A stretch of DNA of 64,000 nt. It comes from Ulva prolifera. Lineage: Eukaryota; Chlorophyta; Ulvophyceae; Ulvales; Ulvaceae. Under the pieces are notes generated by a model that saw only the letters and a program-made list of their open reading frames with translations, had not been told where the DNA came from and searched no databases. The stretch is from positions 186,001 through 250,000 of the forward strand of contig CM041197.1 of assembly GCA_023078555.1 (NCBI GenBank). Direction: 5' to 3'. Of this stretch, positions 1 through 8,831 are shown piece by piece. The position numbers were made by a program, and so were the translations under genes. The first letter of the stretch is position 1, and the number at the start of each line of letters is the position of its first letter.

Positions 1-7
1 AATCTCA

Positions 8-2377
8 ATGAATGTGGGTGACGATCTACTCCACGTAGTAGATCCTGCCAAGTCTCCCAAGGAGATCTGGACTGCCTTGAATGCTCAGTTCGTAGGCGTG
101 AGTGCGGCACGCAAGATGTCACTTCAGAAATTGCAGACTTCCTTCAGAAAGGAGTCAACTGAATCCCTTGAGGAATTCATTGCACGCGCTAACGACCTCC
201 GTGGTCAGTTGGCCACAGCAGCCATGCTTGAGGAAGAGGCATTTGTGCTTTTGTTCCTGGCTGCACTGAGTGAATCACAGCTAGCGGCTTGGTCTCAGAG
301 CCTGCTAGCTCACAAGCCGCTGATGTCATATGCTGACATAATCGAGAACATGCGAGGCACGTTCGGTGCCGACATGCTCGCCAAGCGTGAAGCTGCTGCC
401 GGACAGCAAGCTTACGCTGTCGCCGACACCAACGGCGCATGTGCGTACTGTCACAGAAATGGTCATAACATCCTGCAATGTTACAAGCTGCGCAACGATC
501 AGCAGTTGCATGACAATGGCAACCCCCCGCGCAGCAGTCGCGGCAATGCACGCGGCAGTGGCAGGCGCGGTGGCGGTGGCGGGCGCGGCGGAGGCCGTGG
601 CCGCGGCGGACGCCCACAGGCGAATTACAGCAGCGCATTCTTCTGCGTCTCAGCGAACCAGGTGTCCGCTTCCAGCTCCAAATGGCTGTTCGATTCAGCT
701 TGCACTGACCACATGGTCAATGATGCGAGCCTGCTCCACAATGCGCAGCCATATGCATCGTCATGCACTGTCGCAAACAACCAGTCCGCAGCTATCACAG
801 CAAAAGGCGAAGTGCGGCTTACCAACCATCTGGGTGAGCTTGTCACTCTGCAAGACGTCCTTCTTGTGCCAAATTTGCAGCACAATTTGATATCTCTCGG
901 CCGTGCTGACGCCGCGGGGATGACATACAATGGCAAACATGGCGCACTCATGTTGCGCCACAAAGGTCACCAGCTGTTACGTGGCCAGCTGTCACAAAAG
1001 CTATACGAAGTCGAATGCACTCCACAGCAGTGCACACAGGCTGCCGCGCCGCATGCGCCAGCAGCCGCGCAGACTGTTTCCAAAGCAGACGCCCGATTGT
1101 GGCACCGCCGGTTCGGACACACCGGCATCACAACCCTTGCCAAAATGTCCAGAGGCCAGACCGTCGATGGCCTCCCGCCAGCAACAGACTTTGAGGCGCT
1201 TTCTCAATCCACAGCCGTGTGCAGCCCATGTGCACAGGGCAAAATGAAGCGCGAGAGCTTCCCAGCATCTCATGCACGCGAGCAAGTCAAGTTTGCAAAA
1301 CTCCATGCAGACATCGCAGGCCCGTTCGACACCAGCGCGGGCGGGATGAACTACTTCTTGATAGTTGTCGATGACTACTCCAATTACAAGATTGTAGAAC
1401 CTATCCAACGCAAATCCGATGCAGCTCCAGCACTCAAATCGATCATCCTAGGAGTCGAGAAGATGTATGATGCACGTGTCAAAGCGATCAGGTTTGACCG
1501 GGACTCCGTGTTCCTGTCACATGATATGCATGCATTCTTCAAAGGCAAAGGGATTGAGCGACAGCCCACTTCCGGCTACAGCCCTGCGGAGAATGGCCAT
1601 GCAGAGCGGGGAATCGGCTCCGTGAGCCCGATTCGTGATGCATTGCTTGCAGATTCAGGTCTGAGGAAATGCTACTGGGGTGATGCACTCATGCATGGAG
1701 TGTATATCTCAAACATCTCCAGCAGCGATGGCGGCCCCAGCTCTTGGCAGCTTGTGAAGGGCACGAAGCCGGACATCAGCAATCTCCGGCTCTTCGGCTG
1801 CACCTGCTGGTACAAATTGCCACAGCAAGCACGCAACAAGCGCTCCCTGCCTCCAAAGGCAAATGTCGGCAAGTTTATTGGGTATGCTCAGCCCAACTTC
1901 AAAGCTTTCCGCGTGCTGCTCCCAAATGGCAAAGTGATCACTACACGTGATGTGATGTTTGATGAATCGGCATCACCAGCCAGCGACATGCACATTGATG
2001 CATGCTCTGATCTCCTGGCAGATCCCGCAGCACCAGCTGCATCAGCTGCACCGGCTGCACCAGCTGCACCAGCAGCACAAGCAGCACCAGCTCCACCAGC
2101 TCCAGCTCAACCCGCAGCACCAGCACCCGCAGCACCAGCATTGCCACCACAACAAATCAATCCACTCATGGCGAACAATCCACTGTTCGATGAGTCAGCT
2201 CAACCTGCAGCCCAACCTGCAGCACAGCCTGCAGCCCCGCCTGCAGAACAGCCAGAATTGCGCCGCAGCGCGCGCATCCGTGAGTCGCCAAAAGATGTTT
2301 ATGGCAAGTTCTTGTATGGGCTACCTGAAAGCTCATATGTAAATTTTCCGTTGTCGGGCTTCCCCCTGAGCCCTTGA
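8..2377 (+). CDS. Ty1/copia retrotransposon gag-protease-integrase ORF (5' end outside window)
   Basis: Polyprotein that packages element RNA, matures itself and inserts cDNA. Visible parts, counted from the first Met in the window: a Gag core, a CCHC zinc knuckle at about residues 145-158, a Gly/Arg-rich stretch at about 180-202, an aspartic protease centre at 229-231, and integrase. Integrase shows an HHCC zinc finger (H366, H371, C405, C408) and a catalytic triad D435, D497, E533 with the expected 35-residue D-E spacing. An Ala/Pro-rich linker (about nt 2020-2130) precedes the end. The usual Gag N-terminus is absent, so the gene starts upstream of the window. The protease reads DSA where copia normally has DSG or DTG. 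The frame stops at 2375-2377 and RT continues in the -1 frame. Copia identity is secure; activity is not shown. Confidence 0.9.
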   Translation: MNVGDDLLHVVDPAKSPKEIWTALNAQFVGVSAARKMSLQKLQTSFRKESTESLEEFIARANDLRGQLATAAMLEEEAFVLLFLAALSESQLAAWSQSLLAHKPLMSYADIIENMRGTFGADMLAKREAAAGQQAYAVADTNGACAYCHRNGHNILQCYKLRNDQQLHDNGNPPRSSRGNARGSGRRGGGGGRGGGRGRGGRPQANYSSAFFCVSANQVSASSSKWLFDSACTDHMVNDASLLHNAQPYASSCTVANNQSAAITAKGEVRLTNHLGELVTLQDVLLVPNLQHNLISLGRADAAGMTYNGKHGALMLRHKGHQLLRGQLSQKLYEVECTPQQCTQAAAPHAPAAAQTVSKADARLWHRRFGHTGITTLAKMSRGQTVDGLPPATDFEALSQSTAVCSPCAQGKMKRESFPASHAREQVKFAKLHADIAGPFDTSAGGMNYFLIVVDDYSNYKIVEPIQRKSDAAPALKSIILGVEKMYDARVKAIRFDRDSVFLSHDMHAFFKGKGIERQPTSGYSPAENGHAERGIGSVSPIRDALLADSGLRKCYWGDALMHGVYISNISSSDGGPSSWQLVKGTKPDISNLRLFGCTCWYKLPQQARNKRSLPPKANVGKFIGYAQPNFKAFRVLLPNGKVITTRDVMFDESASPASDMHIDACSDLLADPAAPAASAAPAAPAAPAAQAAPAPPAPAQPAAPAPAAPALPPQQINPLMANNPLFDESAQPAAQPAAQPAAPPAEQPELRRSARIRESPKDVYGKFLYGLPESSYVNFPLSGFPLSP

Positions 2378-2378
2378 C
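2341..2378 (+). promoter_or_regulatory. Putative -1 ribosomal frameshift signal between integrase and RT
   Basis: The integrase frame reads gta-aat-ttt at 2339-2347, which places the heptamer A-AAT-TTT in the X-XXY-YYZ register. After a 5-nt spacer, a stem-loop can form: GTC + GGGCT (2353-2360) pairs with AGCCC (2369-2373) and, past a TT bulge, GAC (2376-2378). The -1 frame is open from 2329, so the shift must happen in a 49-nt window that contains this heptamer. The alternative is a chance indel in a decaying copy. Confidence 0.45.
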
Positions 2379-3906
2379 GATAGCGGAAGCACTCACAGGT
2401 CCAGAAGCACCGTTCTGGCAAGCAGCAATTGATGCAGAGTATGATGCTCTGATTGCGATGGGAGCGTGGCACCTGACCGCGCTTCCACAGGGGAAGAAGG
2501 CCATTCCAAGCAAATGGGTCTTCAAGCGCAAGCTCAATGCAGATGGAAGCATTGAGAGATATAAAGCCAGACTTGTGATCAAAGGGTTTTATCAGAAAGA
2601 GGGTATCGACTACAATGCAGTCTTTGCTCCAGTGGTGCGTGCAAGCACTGTGCGCTTATTCCTGTCAATAGTGGCCTGCTTTGACATGGAATGTCATTCA
2701 ATTGACATCAAGAATGCTTTTATCCAAGGCACGGTTGCCGAGGAGATCTACATGCGACAGCCAGCTGGCTATGATGACAATTCAGGTCGTGTGTGCATTC
2801 TGAGCAAAAGCTTGTATGGTCTCAAGCAAGCTCCTCGCGTCTGGAACGAGACGCTGACAGCCTTCATCATATCACTCGGATTTGTGCAATGCAAGAGTGA
2901 TGCAGCAGTGTTTATGCTGTGGACAGATGAGTTAGGCTTTGTCCTCCTGCTCTGCTATGTTGATGACATTCAGATCGCAGCATTGAAGCTCTACAGCGTT
3001 CAATTCATCAAGAAAGCACTGCTCTCAAAATTCCCAGGAAAGGACACCGGCGAATCGCAGTATTTTCTCCAGATGACCATCACCAGAAACAGACCAGCAA
3101 AAACAATCTACTTGAAGCAGCAACGGCATATTGAGAAGTTGATTGAGCAGCATCAACTGCAGGAAGCCTGGCCAATTTCAACTCCAATGATTGTGAACGT
3201 CTACAAAGATCCTGCAGGTTCAGATGTTACTGATGCAGCTGCAATTTCACAGTACAAGTCAATCGTCGGTGCTCTGCTACATATTGCAAACAATACCAGG
3301 CCCGACATCTCCTTTGCTGTGTCATATCTAGCCAGATCAACACAGCAGCCGACTTGCAGCAGTTTTGCTAGGATCAGGGATGTTTTGTTGTATCTCAAGG
3401 GAACCGCATCCTACAGCTTGCGTCTGGGTGGTCCTCAATGTGTATTATATGGGTATTGTGACTCTGATTGGTCCGGTTGTCCCTTAACTCGTAGATCGAC
3501 TACAGGGTTCATTGTCAAATGTGGCTTGGGCTCCATTTCATGGAAGTCAGCCAGACAGCCAACAGTTAGCAGATCATCATCAGAAGCTGAGTATGTTGCA
3601 GCAGGGGAAATAGCCAAAGAAGTTCAGTATTTTTGTGGGTTAGCTCCTCAGATGGGCTTGCCACCATCATGTGTCTCTGTAGGTTTAGACAATCGTGCAG
3701 CGAAGTATTTGATTGAAGATCCTCTCTCAGCTGCACGGACGAAGCATATCGAGATTATTTATCATCATGTGAGGGAGAAGGTAGCACGTCAGCAGATGAA
3801 GTTCATCCCAGTTCCCACTGCTGACAATCCTGCCGATGTTTTGACCAAGCCACTGCCACAGCAGCTGTTTGAAAAGCACCGTCAGTCTCTTGGTGTTGTG
3901 CCCTAG
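2348..3906 (+). CDS. Copia reverse transcriptase and RNase H (pol 3' half)
   Basis: This frame is -1 relative to the integrase frame and is probably reached by frameshifting or separated by a mutation. There is no ATG at its start; the first residues after the shift already fit the copia RT lead-in (an AEALTGPEAPFW motif). RT has the first catalytic Asp in HSIDIKNAF and the YVDD box. RNase H keeps CDSDW, SSSEAEYVA, LDNRAA and the RTKHIEI...HHVRE block, ending with the typical ADVLTKPLP. The enzyme copies element RNA into cDNA and degrades the template. All catalytic motifs are intact, so this half looks recently active. It ends nine bases before the 3' LTR. Confidence 0.9.
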
Positions 3907-3909
3907 ACT

Positions 3910-4177
3910 AAGGGGGCGTGTCGTGAGAAGTTGTTGTGTAGTCCAGTGCACTGTGTGCATGGCATGCATGTGCATGCATAGGTCTGATTAGGTCTGTGCA
4001 GAGGGTCATGGCAGTTGGGTATTTGATTGCATATAGGTAGACTGTAGCAGGTGAACACTATCGTGTTCACTGAGCTCCCGCTGTCATGACAGGTGTGATA
4101 TCCATTACCATCGTGATATCCTGACTGGTCACCCCCCACACTGTAATCGTGTTCACTGAGCTCCCGCTGTCATGACA
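3910..4177 (+). repeat. Copia polypurine tract and 3' LTR
   Basis: A purine run (aagggggcg, 3910-3918) lies directly after the pol stop and primes plus-strand synthesis. The LTR starts TGTCGTGA at 3919 and ends TCATGACA, a near-perfect short terminal inverted repeat with TG...CA ends. The end is placed at 4177, but a 32-bp internal duplication (4060-4091 and 4146-4177) ends with the same TCATGACA, so 4091 is also possible. The 5' LTR and target duplication lie outside the window. Confidence 0.65.
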
Positions 4178-4179
4178 TG

Positions 4180-4269
4180 TGTCATGATGAGTCATCAGCA
4201 CTCAAGTACATATATGACCAGATCCTCAAAGGAAAGTAGTACACCTTCGGGTGGGCGCTTTTCCTGACA
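4180..4269 (+). repeat. TRIM 5' LTR
   Basis: 90 bp, identical by eye to the copy at 4407-4496. It carries TG...CA termini and starts two bases after the copia LTR end. Confidence 0.85.
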
Positions 4270-4281
4270 TGGTATCGATGA
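4270..4281 (+). other. TRIM primer binding site (initiator-Met tRNA type)
   Basis: TGGTATCGATGA. The first seven bases are complementary to the conserved 3' end (GATACCA) of plant-type initiator methionine tRNA, the commonest primer for copia and TRIM elements. The match decays after base 7. Confidence 0.7.
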
Positions 4282-4290
4282 GAGTGGTCA

Positions 4291-4345
4291 TAGAGAGGAT
4301 CTTAACCTCCATAGACGCGGGTTCAAATCCGGGCAGCTGCACCCA
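4291..4345 (+). other. tRNA-like segment inside the TRIM (degenerate)
   Basis: An anticodon-arm-like GAGG-ATCTTAA-CCTC (loop 4299-4305, would read CTT, Lys) is followed at normal tRNA distance by a B-box/T-loop GGTTCAAATCC (4320-4330). The T stem has mismatches and no acceptor stem or convincing A box can be formed, so this is not a functional tRNA gene. It could be a captured tRNA or SINE piece, or chance. Confidence 0.3.
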
Positions 4346-4406
4346 GGATACGCGTCCGCCTTCCAAGCTTTCGGATCCTAGTCAACGGTCCTTGAGTGAG
4401 GGGGGG

Positions 4407-4496
4407 TGTCATGATGAGTCATCAGCACTCAAGTACATATATGACCAGATCCTCAAAGGAAAGTAGTACACCTTCGGGTGGGCGCTTTTCCTGACA
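4407..4496 (+). repeat. TRIM 3' LTR
   Basis: Exact second copy of the 90-bp LTR. The antisense transposase frame from the right runs about 30 codons into it before a stop, so that protein tail is LTR-derived, not native. Confidence 0.85.
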
Positions 4497-5488
4497 AACT
4501 TCTGCAACTCCACCTGAACTCCAGCCTTGCCCGCACCGAGGGGGCCTTCCAACCCCAGTTCATGCAGAATGAGGCCCTCTCTTTCAGCAGCATCGGTGTC
4601 TTTGAACACTGGCCACCCGTCCTGTAGGAGGGTCGTGTCTTCAAAGAGGAGCAGAGGCAATCCCTTCATCAGCTGAGCATCCCCAGAAGCACCCGGGGTG
4701 GGGCTCCACAGCACCTCTCCCTTTTCCCCGGCATCTACCTTCTTGGGTGCTCCCAGTAGCAGCGCCTGGTCTGGGAGGGGCATGTCACGGGAACACTGGC
4801 GACGTCTCTTGACGGCCCGCAACGCTTCAGCTAAAGACACACACTGACACCCGTCTGGAGTCAACTTCACCCGGCGGCATGCTAGGGTCAGTAGCCAATC
4901 GTGCACAAACAGCAGTTCAGGGTAGGCGGTACTGCGGTACTTCACCATTCGCTTTACGAGCTGAACCATGCGTTCCACCCAGAACTCTGACCACGTATAG
5001 CCAGGCCCACATGCCCGAACCTGGTCTGCCAGGTGCATGGCAGCAAGATGCAGCTTGTATGTCGTCAAAAATCTGCCCCCGTACGCCTGCATTCTCGAAC
5101 ATGTTGGCCAATTGCTGTAGAGACGGCCGCGGCAGTCACACAAGCTTAACAAGTCTGCAATACGCATACGCAGCCGTTGCCACAGCAGCCGTCTGTTTGC
5201 CCAAGCAAGTACAACTGCAGCGTGCGGACCTTCTCTACAATTCTCCCATACTCCAACAGATCTTTCTGTGCCTGCAATATTCGCTCTTCGGTGTGTTGCC
5301 CATCGTGCCACTTCATGAAATAAAGGACCGAGGACCGCAGCAGTGTCCACTGCTCGTCGAAAGCCTTCTTCAGCCCGAGATGCTCTCGGTTCCACGGTAG
5401 GTCGTGGAGCAGGAACATGGAGAATGTCTCTGTGAATGCCAGCCATTCCTCCATCATCCACAGTCCTCTGTACCTGCACCAGCAGCAA
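4497..5488 (-). CDS. Transposase C-terminal part (DUF4218-like)
   Basis: LHLAAMHLADQVRACGPGYTW followed by EFWVERMVQLVKRMVKYRS matches the His-Leu...GP...F..ER..G..K block at the end of Tnp2 proteins (DUF4218-like). Residues beyond 4497 come from the TRIM LTR. The region from 5590 to 5146 overlaps in another frame and holds the linking WLAFTETFSMFLLHDLPW segment. Confidence 0.6.
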
Positions 5489-8459
5489 ACAGTAGAGTTC
5501 ATCGACACCCTGTGGGGCACGCTGTGCAACAGCAACGATTGCTGCACAGAAGCTGCATGTCGAGACCCCGACAGAGTTGGCTGGAGACCCACCGAATCAA
5601 GTCGGTGTACGGCTTGCCAAACAACTCTGTCACCAGAATTTCAGATCCCTTTTTTGAGATGTGTTGCCGGATGTAAGTCGGGAGAACATGTCCTCCAGAA
5701 GACACCTGCCTCAGCCACATGCGCCAGAAATCCTTGAGGATGCCCAACAAGAAGATGTGCGCAATCCCGTATCGAAAGAAATGACACGGGCTGCACACTT
5801 AAGATTAAGCAGTCAGTACTGCACGACCTTGCAGGAAACAGGTACAGATTCTGGAAGACAGTCCGGACAGCAAGAGTCATACTTCACGTACGAGAGGCTC
5901 TGGAACATCGGTTCTTTACGAGCTCCGAGCTCCTTCTGCATCTGGTTGGCCCAGTCCTCCCGCTGGGTCTGATCCTTCTTTTCGACTGCTTCCAGTGAAG
6001 GGTGCAGCACCTGGTCTTGATAGAGTTTTGCCTTTCTACCGCGCATCTTGATTTCAAGGTCGCTTAGCTTCAGCACATTGTCTGTCAGCCAGGTACTTGA
6101 GGCGACATCGATGGGATCAGTGAAGGCAGTCCTCGCAAGGTAACGCCCATCATCCTTCTGGAGGTAACCTAGTGGTACGCGAGGATGGTCCCCAGAGTTG
6201 TCAACAGCAGCCAATTCATGTGGATGCAACGTCTGACCTGCCATTGGTGCACACTGGCCAACTGCGGCATAACATGGGACCCTCTGTACCATTCCAGCAT
6301 CAAACCCCAGCCACCTGCATACATACGGCAGCTGTATCTGCAGATACACCAGGTGGGGTCTCAAGTGTAGCCCCGGCACGCGCCTGGATCTGGAATATCC
6401 GCCTTCCAGTCTACACAGCAACGTACCGGACAGTGTTGGCTTCGTGGTTGTGGGCCCCCGACATCGCACACGCAAAGCAGGCATTCGGCCCGGTATGATG
6501 CAAGCCGCCTGTTAACTTGGTCATGAACGGGATGTCTCCCTGTGCACACACAAGAACCGGCCACACTTTCAGCAGCTGTGGCCCGCCAACATCGACCAGG
6601 AGAGGTGTGGAACCTGGTCGGCCTGTAGGTTGATTCAGTGTGAGAGACTGATCAACAGGAGTGGAATGTCGTTGAAGTCAGTAGGCATGTACAGCAACAC
6701 CACACCTGGATCATGTTTTTCAAAGAATTCTATGATGGGGGCCATGACATCATGGTAAGACCCAGGCTCTGTTGGTCCTTGGACGATGCACACCGGGGAC
6801 CATGTTATATTCTTGGCTTGCAAACCCTCTGGTGCATCAGTCAACTTCAGCCCACAAGCCAACGTACCGTACACTTTGTTGGTGTAGATCTGGACACCAT
6901 CCCCCCCTGCAGGAACCGGTGGCATTGTCACACTTTTATACTAGCTAGACATCAATTGCAACTACATGCCGTATTACTGGCCAGGTCAGGTGCACCGTAC
7001 CCACTGAGAACGGAATCACAATTTCATTCTCCTCAACGGAGGGGTTGCTGAGCTTGTTGCCTATAGCGGCGTCAACGTGCTGTCCGGCGGGGCTGCTCAA
7101 AAAAGATGCAGGGTCTTGGTAGGCCTGTTTTCGCTGCTCACGGTATGCATCGAGGTCTTCCAATACTGGATCCAGAAGGTCCAATACCGTTGCCCGTACA
7201 TCAAAGTAGTAAATATTCCGCTTGGGGAACACGCCACCAGTTTCAGAAATGTCAAAACGCCGGTTGCCACAGCCTTCAGCAGCACACACTGCATCTGCAT
7301 TTCCAGGATACTGAGCCGGATCCATTGTTGGAAAGACAGTCCAACACTTGTCACATATGTGTTTAGTACATGTGGTGCTTGATTCCACGTCCAATACCGC
7401 CTTCACCATGTGATATGATGCTGGGTACAAATTTCCAGGCGGCAAGATCAGGTGGTGCATCATCGCACAGTACTGATCAATAACTGTGTCTGTGACCCTG
7501 TGATCGTTCTTCATCGTCGCCAACCAGTAACAGGCCTGCACAACGGTGACGGCGTGCCCCGGTGTGATGGGATCCCCTCGGTGGGCACACAACCATGCTC
7601 CGGTCCCCTTTTTAGGCGGTCGACAACCCTGTTGTGCAGCATGGACTTCCTGCAACCGCCGTTGCGCCGGAGCCAGATGGACACCGATGGGCCTAGGTGC
7701 ATACACACCCTGATCGGCTGCGGCCTCAGCGAGCACTTGACCCGGTAGTGGGCCACGATCGCCAGCTGGCCGAGGGGCGATGTCATCCTCGTCTTCCTCA
7801 TCCAGGTCCTCTAGTCCGCCTCGGGCTCTCCAGTCATCATCTCCGATCAACTCCTGCAACAACACAGTTGTAGCGACATGCGTCCATGCCCACTCGGTCA
7901 TGCATATGCACCGGTGTTAGAGAGGTGCCTCTCTGATGTACTGCTCTCGCATGGACTTGTGCAACTCAGCTGCGGGATCGGGGTGTCACACCTCATAGGA
8001 AGCATTGAAGGCAGTCGCCCTTGCCATAGCGATTAAATCGGCCTCTTCAGCTGTGTAATACACAGGTGCATCTGCCTCAGTGCCTAGCGCCCAATCTTCC
8101 GTGCATTCTGGCATGCTGTACGTGTATGCCTCTGGGGAGCCGGAGCCAGCTGCAGCAGCAGGCTCGTCTTGCAGAGATGCCCCCAAGGGCAGCCTCGTGT
8201 CGCAGCCGGCAAATGGACCGCCTACGTCGGTGTCAGTATGCTGGGCCACACCCAGGGCAGCTGGGCACTCGTGCCGCGTTGCATGCGCTCTGCTAGAGGG
8301 CGCGAAAGGAGTGTGACAGTGCTTGCATCTGTACCTCTCAGCACCATTTGCGTCAGGGTCACTGTAAATACCTTTCTGCGCAAGACTGAACTCCATGTCA
8401 GCCTTTGTCCTCCTAACACGTTTCGCCATGGGCTCCGTCGCTACGTTATGGGCCTGCAT
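4497..8459 (-). CDS. Tnp2-family (En/Spm-CACTA-like) transposase gene, multi-exon, 3' end cut by the TRIM
   Basis: Successive open segments on the minus strand, in the order of Tnp2 proteins: 8459-7992, 7901-7001, 6906-6635, about 6600-6430, about 6240-5813, 5798-5499, about 5590-5146 and 5488-4497. One junction is convincing: donor G|GTACGG at 7000 and acceptor CTGCAG at 6907 join IPFSVG to GDGVQIYTN in frame. The other junctions are not settled, so a spliced gene and a decayed one both remain possible. The protein would excise and reinsert a CACTA-type element in the nucleus. The C-terminus ends at the TRIM LTR edge and terminal inverted repeats were not found. A divergent gene starts 370 bp away at 8832. 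Confidence 0.65.
6430..6906 (-). CDS. Transposase catalytic segment (first Asp, GP..P motif, CxxC knuckle)
   Basis: GGDGVQIYTN carries the candidate first catalytic Asp. VQGPTEPGSYHDVMAPIIEFF matches the GP..P....DVYL.PL.EEL block of Tnp2 transposases. Further on, in another frame, ACFACAMSGAHNHEANTVRY matches the Cys-containing block that follows the catalytic fold. A small intron or a frameshift must lie between about 6620 and 6640. Confidence 0.6.
7001..7901 (-). CDS. Transposase region with the Cys-rich Tnp2 ribbon
   Basis: Contains YHMVKAVLDVES, CTKHICDKCWTVFP and a second pair in CAAEGCGNRRF, followed by NIYYFDVRATVLDLLDPVL. This is the zinc-ribbon plus alpha-helical lead-in that precedes the catalytic domain in Tnp2 (Transposase_21-like) proteins. 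The preceding exon junction is not resolved because an in-frame stop lies just upstream of 7901. Confidence 0.6.
7992..8459 (-). CDS. Transposase N-terminal exon with BED/C2H2-like finger
   Basis: 156 codons with a basic start (MAKRVRRTKADMEF, the likeliest Met) and a Cys/His cluster YRCKHCHTPF...HATRHECPA. This resembles the DNA-binding BED-type finger often found at transposase N-termini. The segment ends at a GT donor (TATGAG|GTGTGA). Confidence 0.55.
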
Positions 8460-8831
8460 ACTTGAACGGTTGCGGATGCAGGTGGTGTGAGCGGCGATTA
8501 ATCGTAAAACGCAATTATACTGGCTCCACTGTGCTCCATATCAAACGCTTCCAATCACCAAGAGGCTAATTATAATATCATCTCTCTCACCCGATCCGTG
8601 ATTCGCACGACAGAGCACTCGCCTTGCATCTTTGGCCCACAGTCCAGCGACTTCATCAAAGCAGGTCGTGGCGACTAGAGGCTTCAGTCACTAGTCGCCA
8701 CAAACACGGTCCCGCATTCGAACCGTCAGCTACGTTCACTGATCCCGCAGGTACACATTACCACCGATCAACTGCCACCGCTCACTGTCCCACAACCCAG
8801 TTCAAGGAAACTTTTCATCGGCGTAGGTATC
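8460..8831. promoter_or_regulatory. Divergent promoter region between transposase and the 698-aa gene
   Basis: 372 bp with no coding signal, locally AT-richer than the rest (about 8500-8585). It must hold both promoters. No clear TATA box or repeat pair was recognised, apart from a short inverted repeat GTGGCGACTAGAG...CACTAGTCGCCAC at about 8667-8702, which may be a protein-binding site. Confidence 0.35.

Larger units (their letters stand above)
4180..4496 (+). mobile_element. TRIM/SMART-type miniature LTR retrotransposon (317 bp)
   Basis: Two identical 90-bp direct repeats (4180-4269 and 4407-4496) start TGTCATGATGAG and end TTTTCCTGACA. The base after the first begins TGGTATC, the seven-base core of a primer binding site for initiator-Met tRNA. 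A purine tract gagtgagggggg (4395-4406) lies directly before the second. LTR, PBS, PPT, LTR in this order, with no coding capacity, defines a terminal-repeat retrotransposon in miniature. It depends on enzymes of another element for movement. Its ends resemble those of the copia LTR next to it (TGTCrTGA...TGACA), so a copia machinery is a plausible donor. No matching 5-bp target duplication flanks it (acatg before, aactt after). Confidence 0.85.

Noticed and set aside
4291-4345. Functional tRNA-Lys gene
   Set aside because: T-stem mismatches, no acceptor stem and no proper A box.
4407-4496. Last 30 residues of the transposase frame as a native C-terminus
   Set aside because: They are the antisense reading of the TRIM LTR, which also occurs at 4180-4269.
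4497-8459. KDZ-type or Plavaka transposase instead of Tnp2
   Set aside because: The GP..P....DV motif and the GP...F..ER block fit Tnp2 better; the groups are related, so the choice is a preference and not proof.
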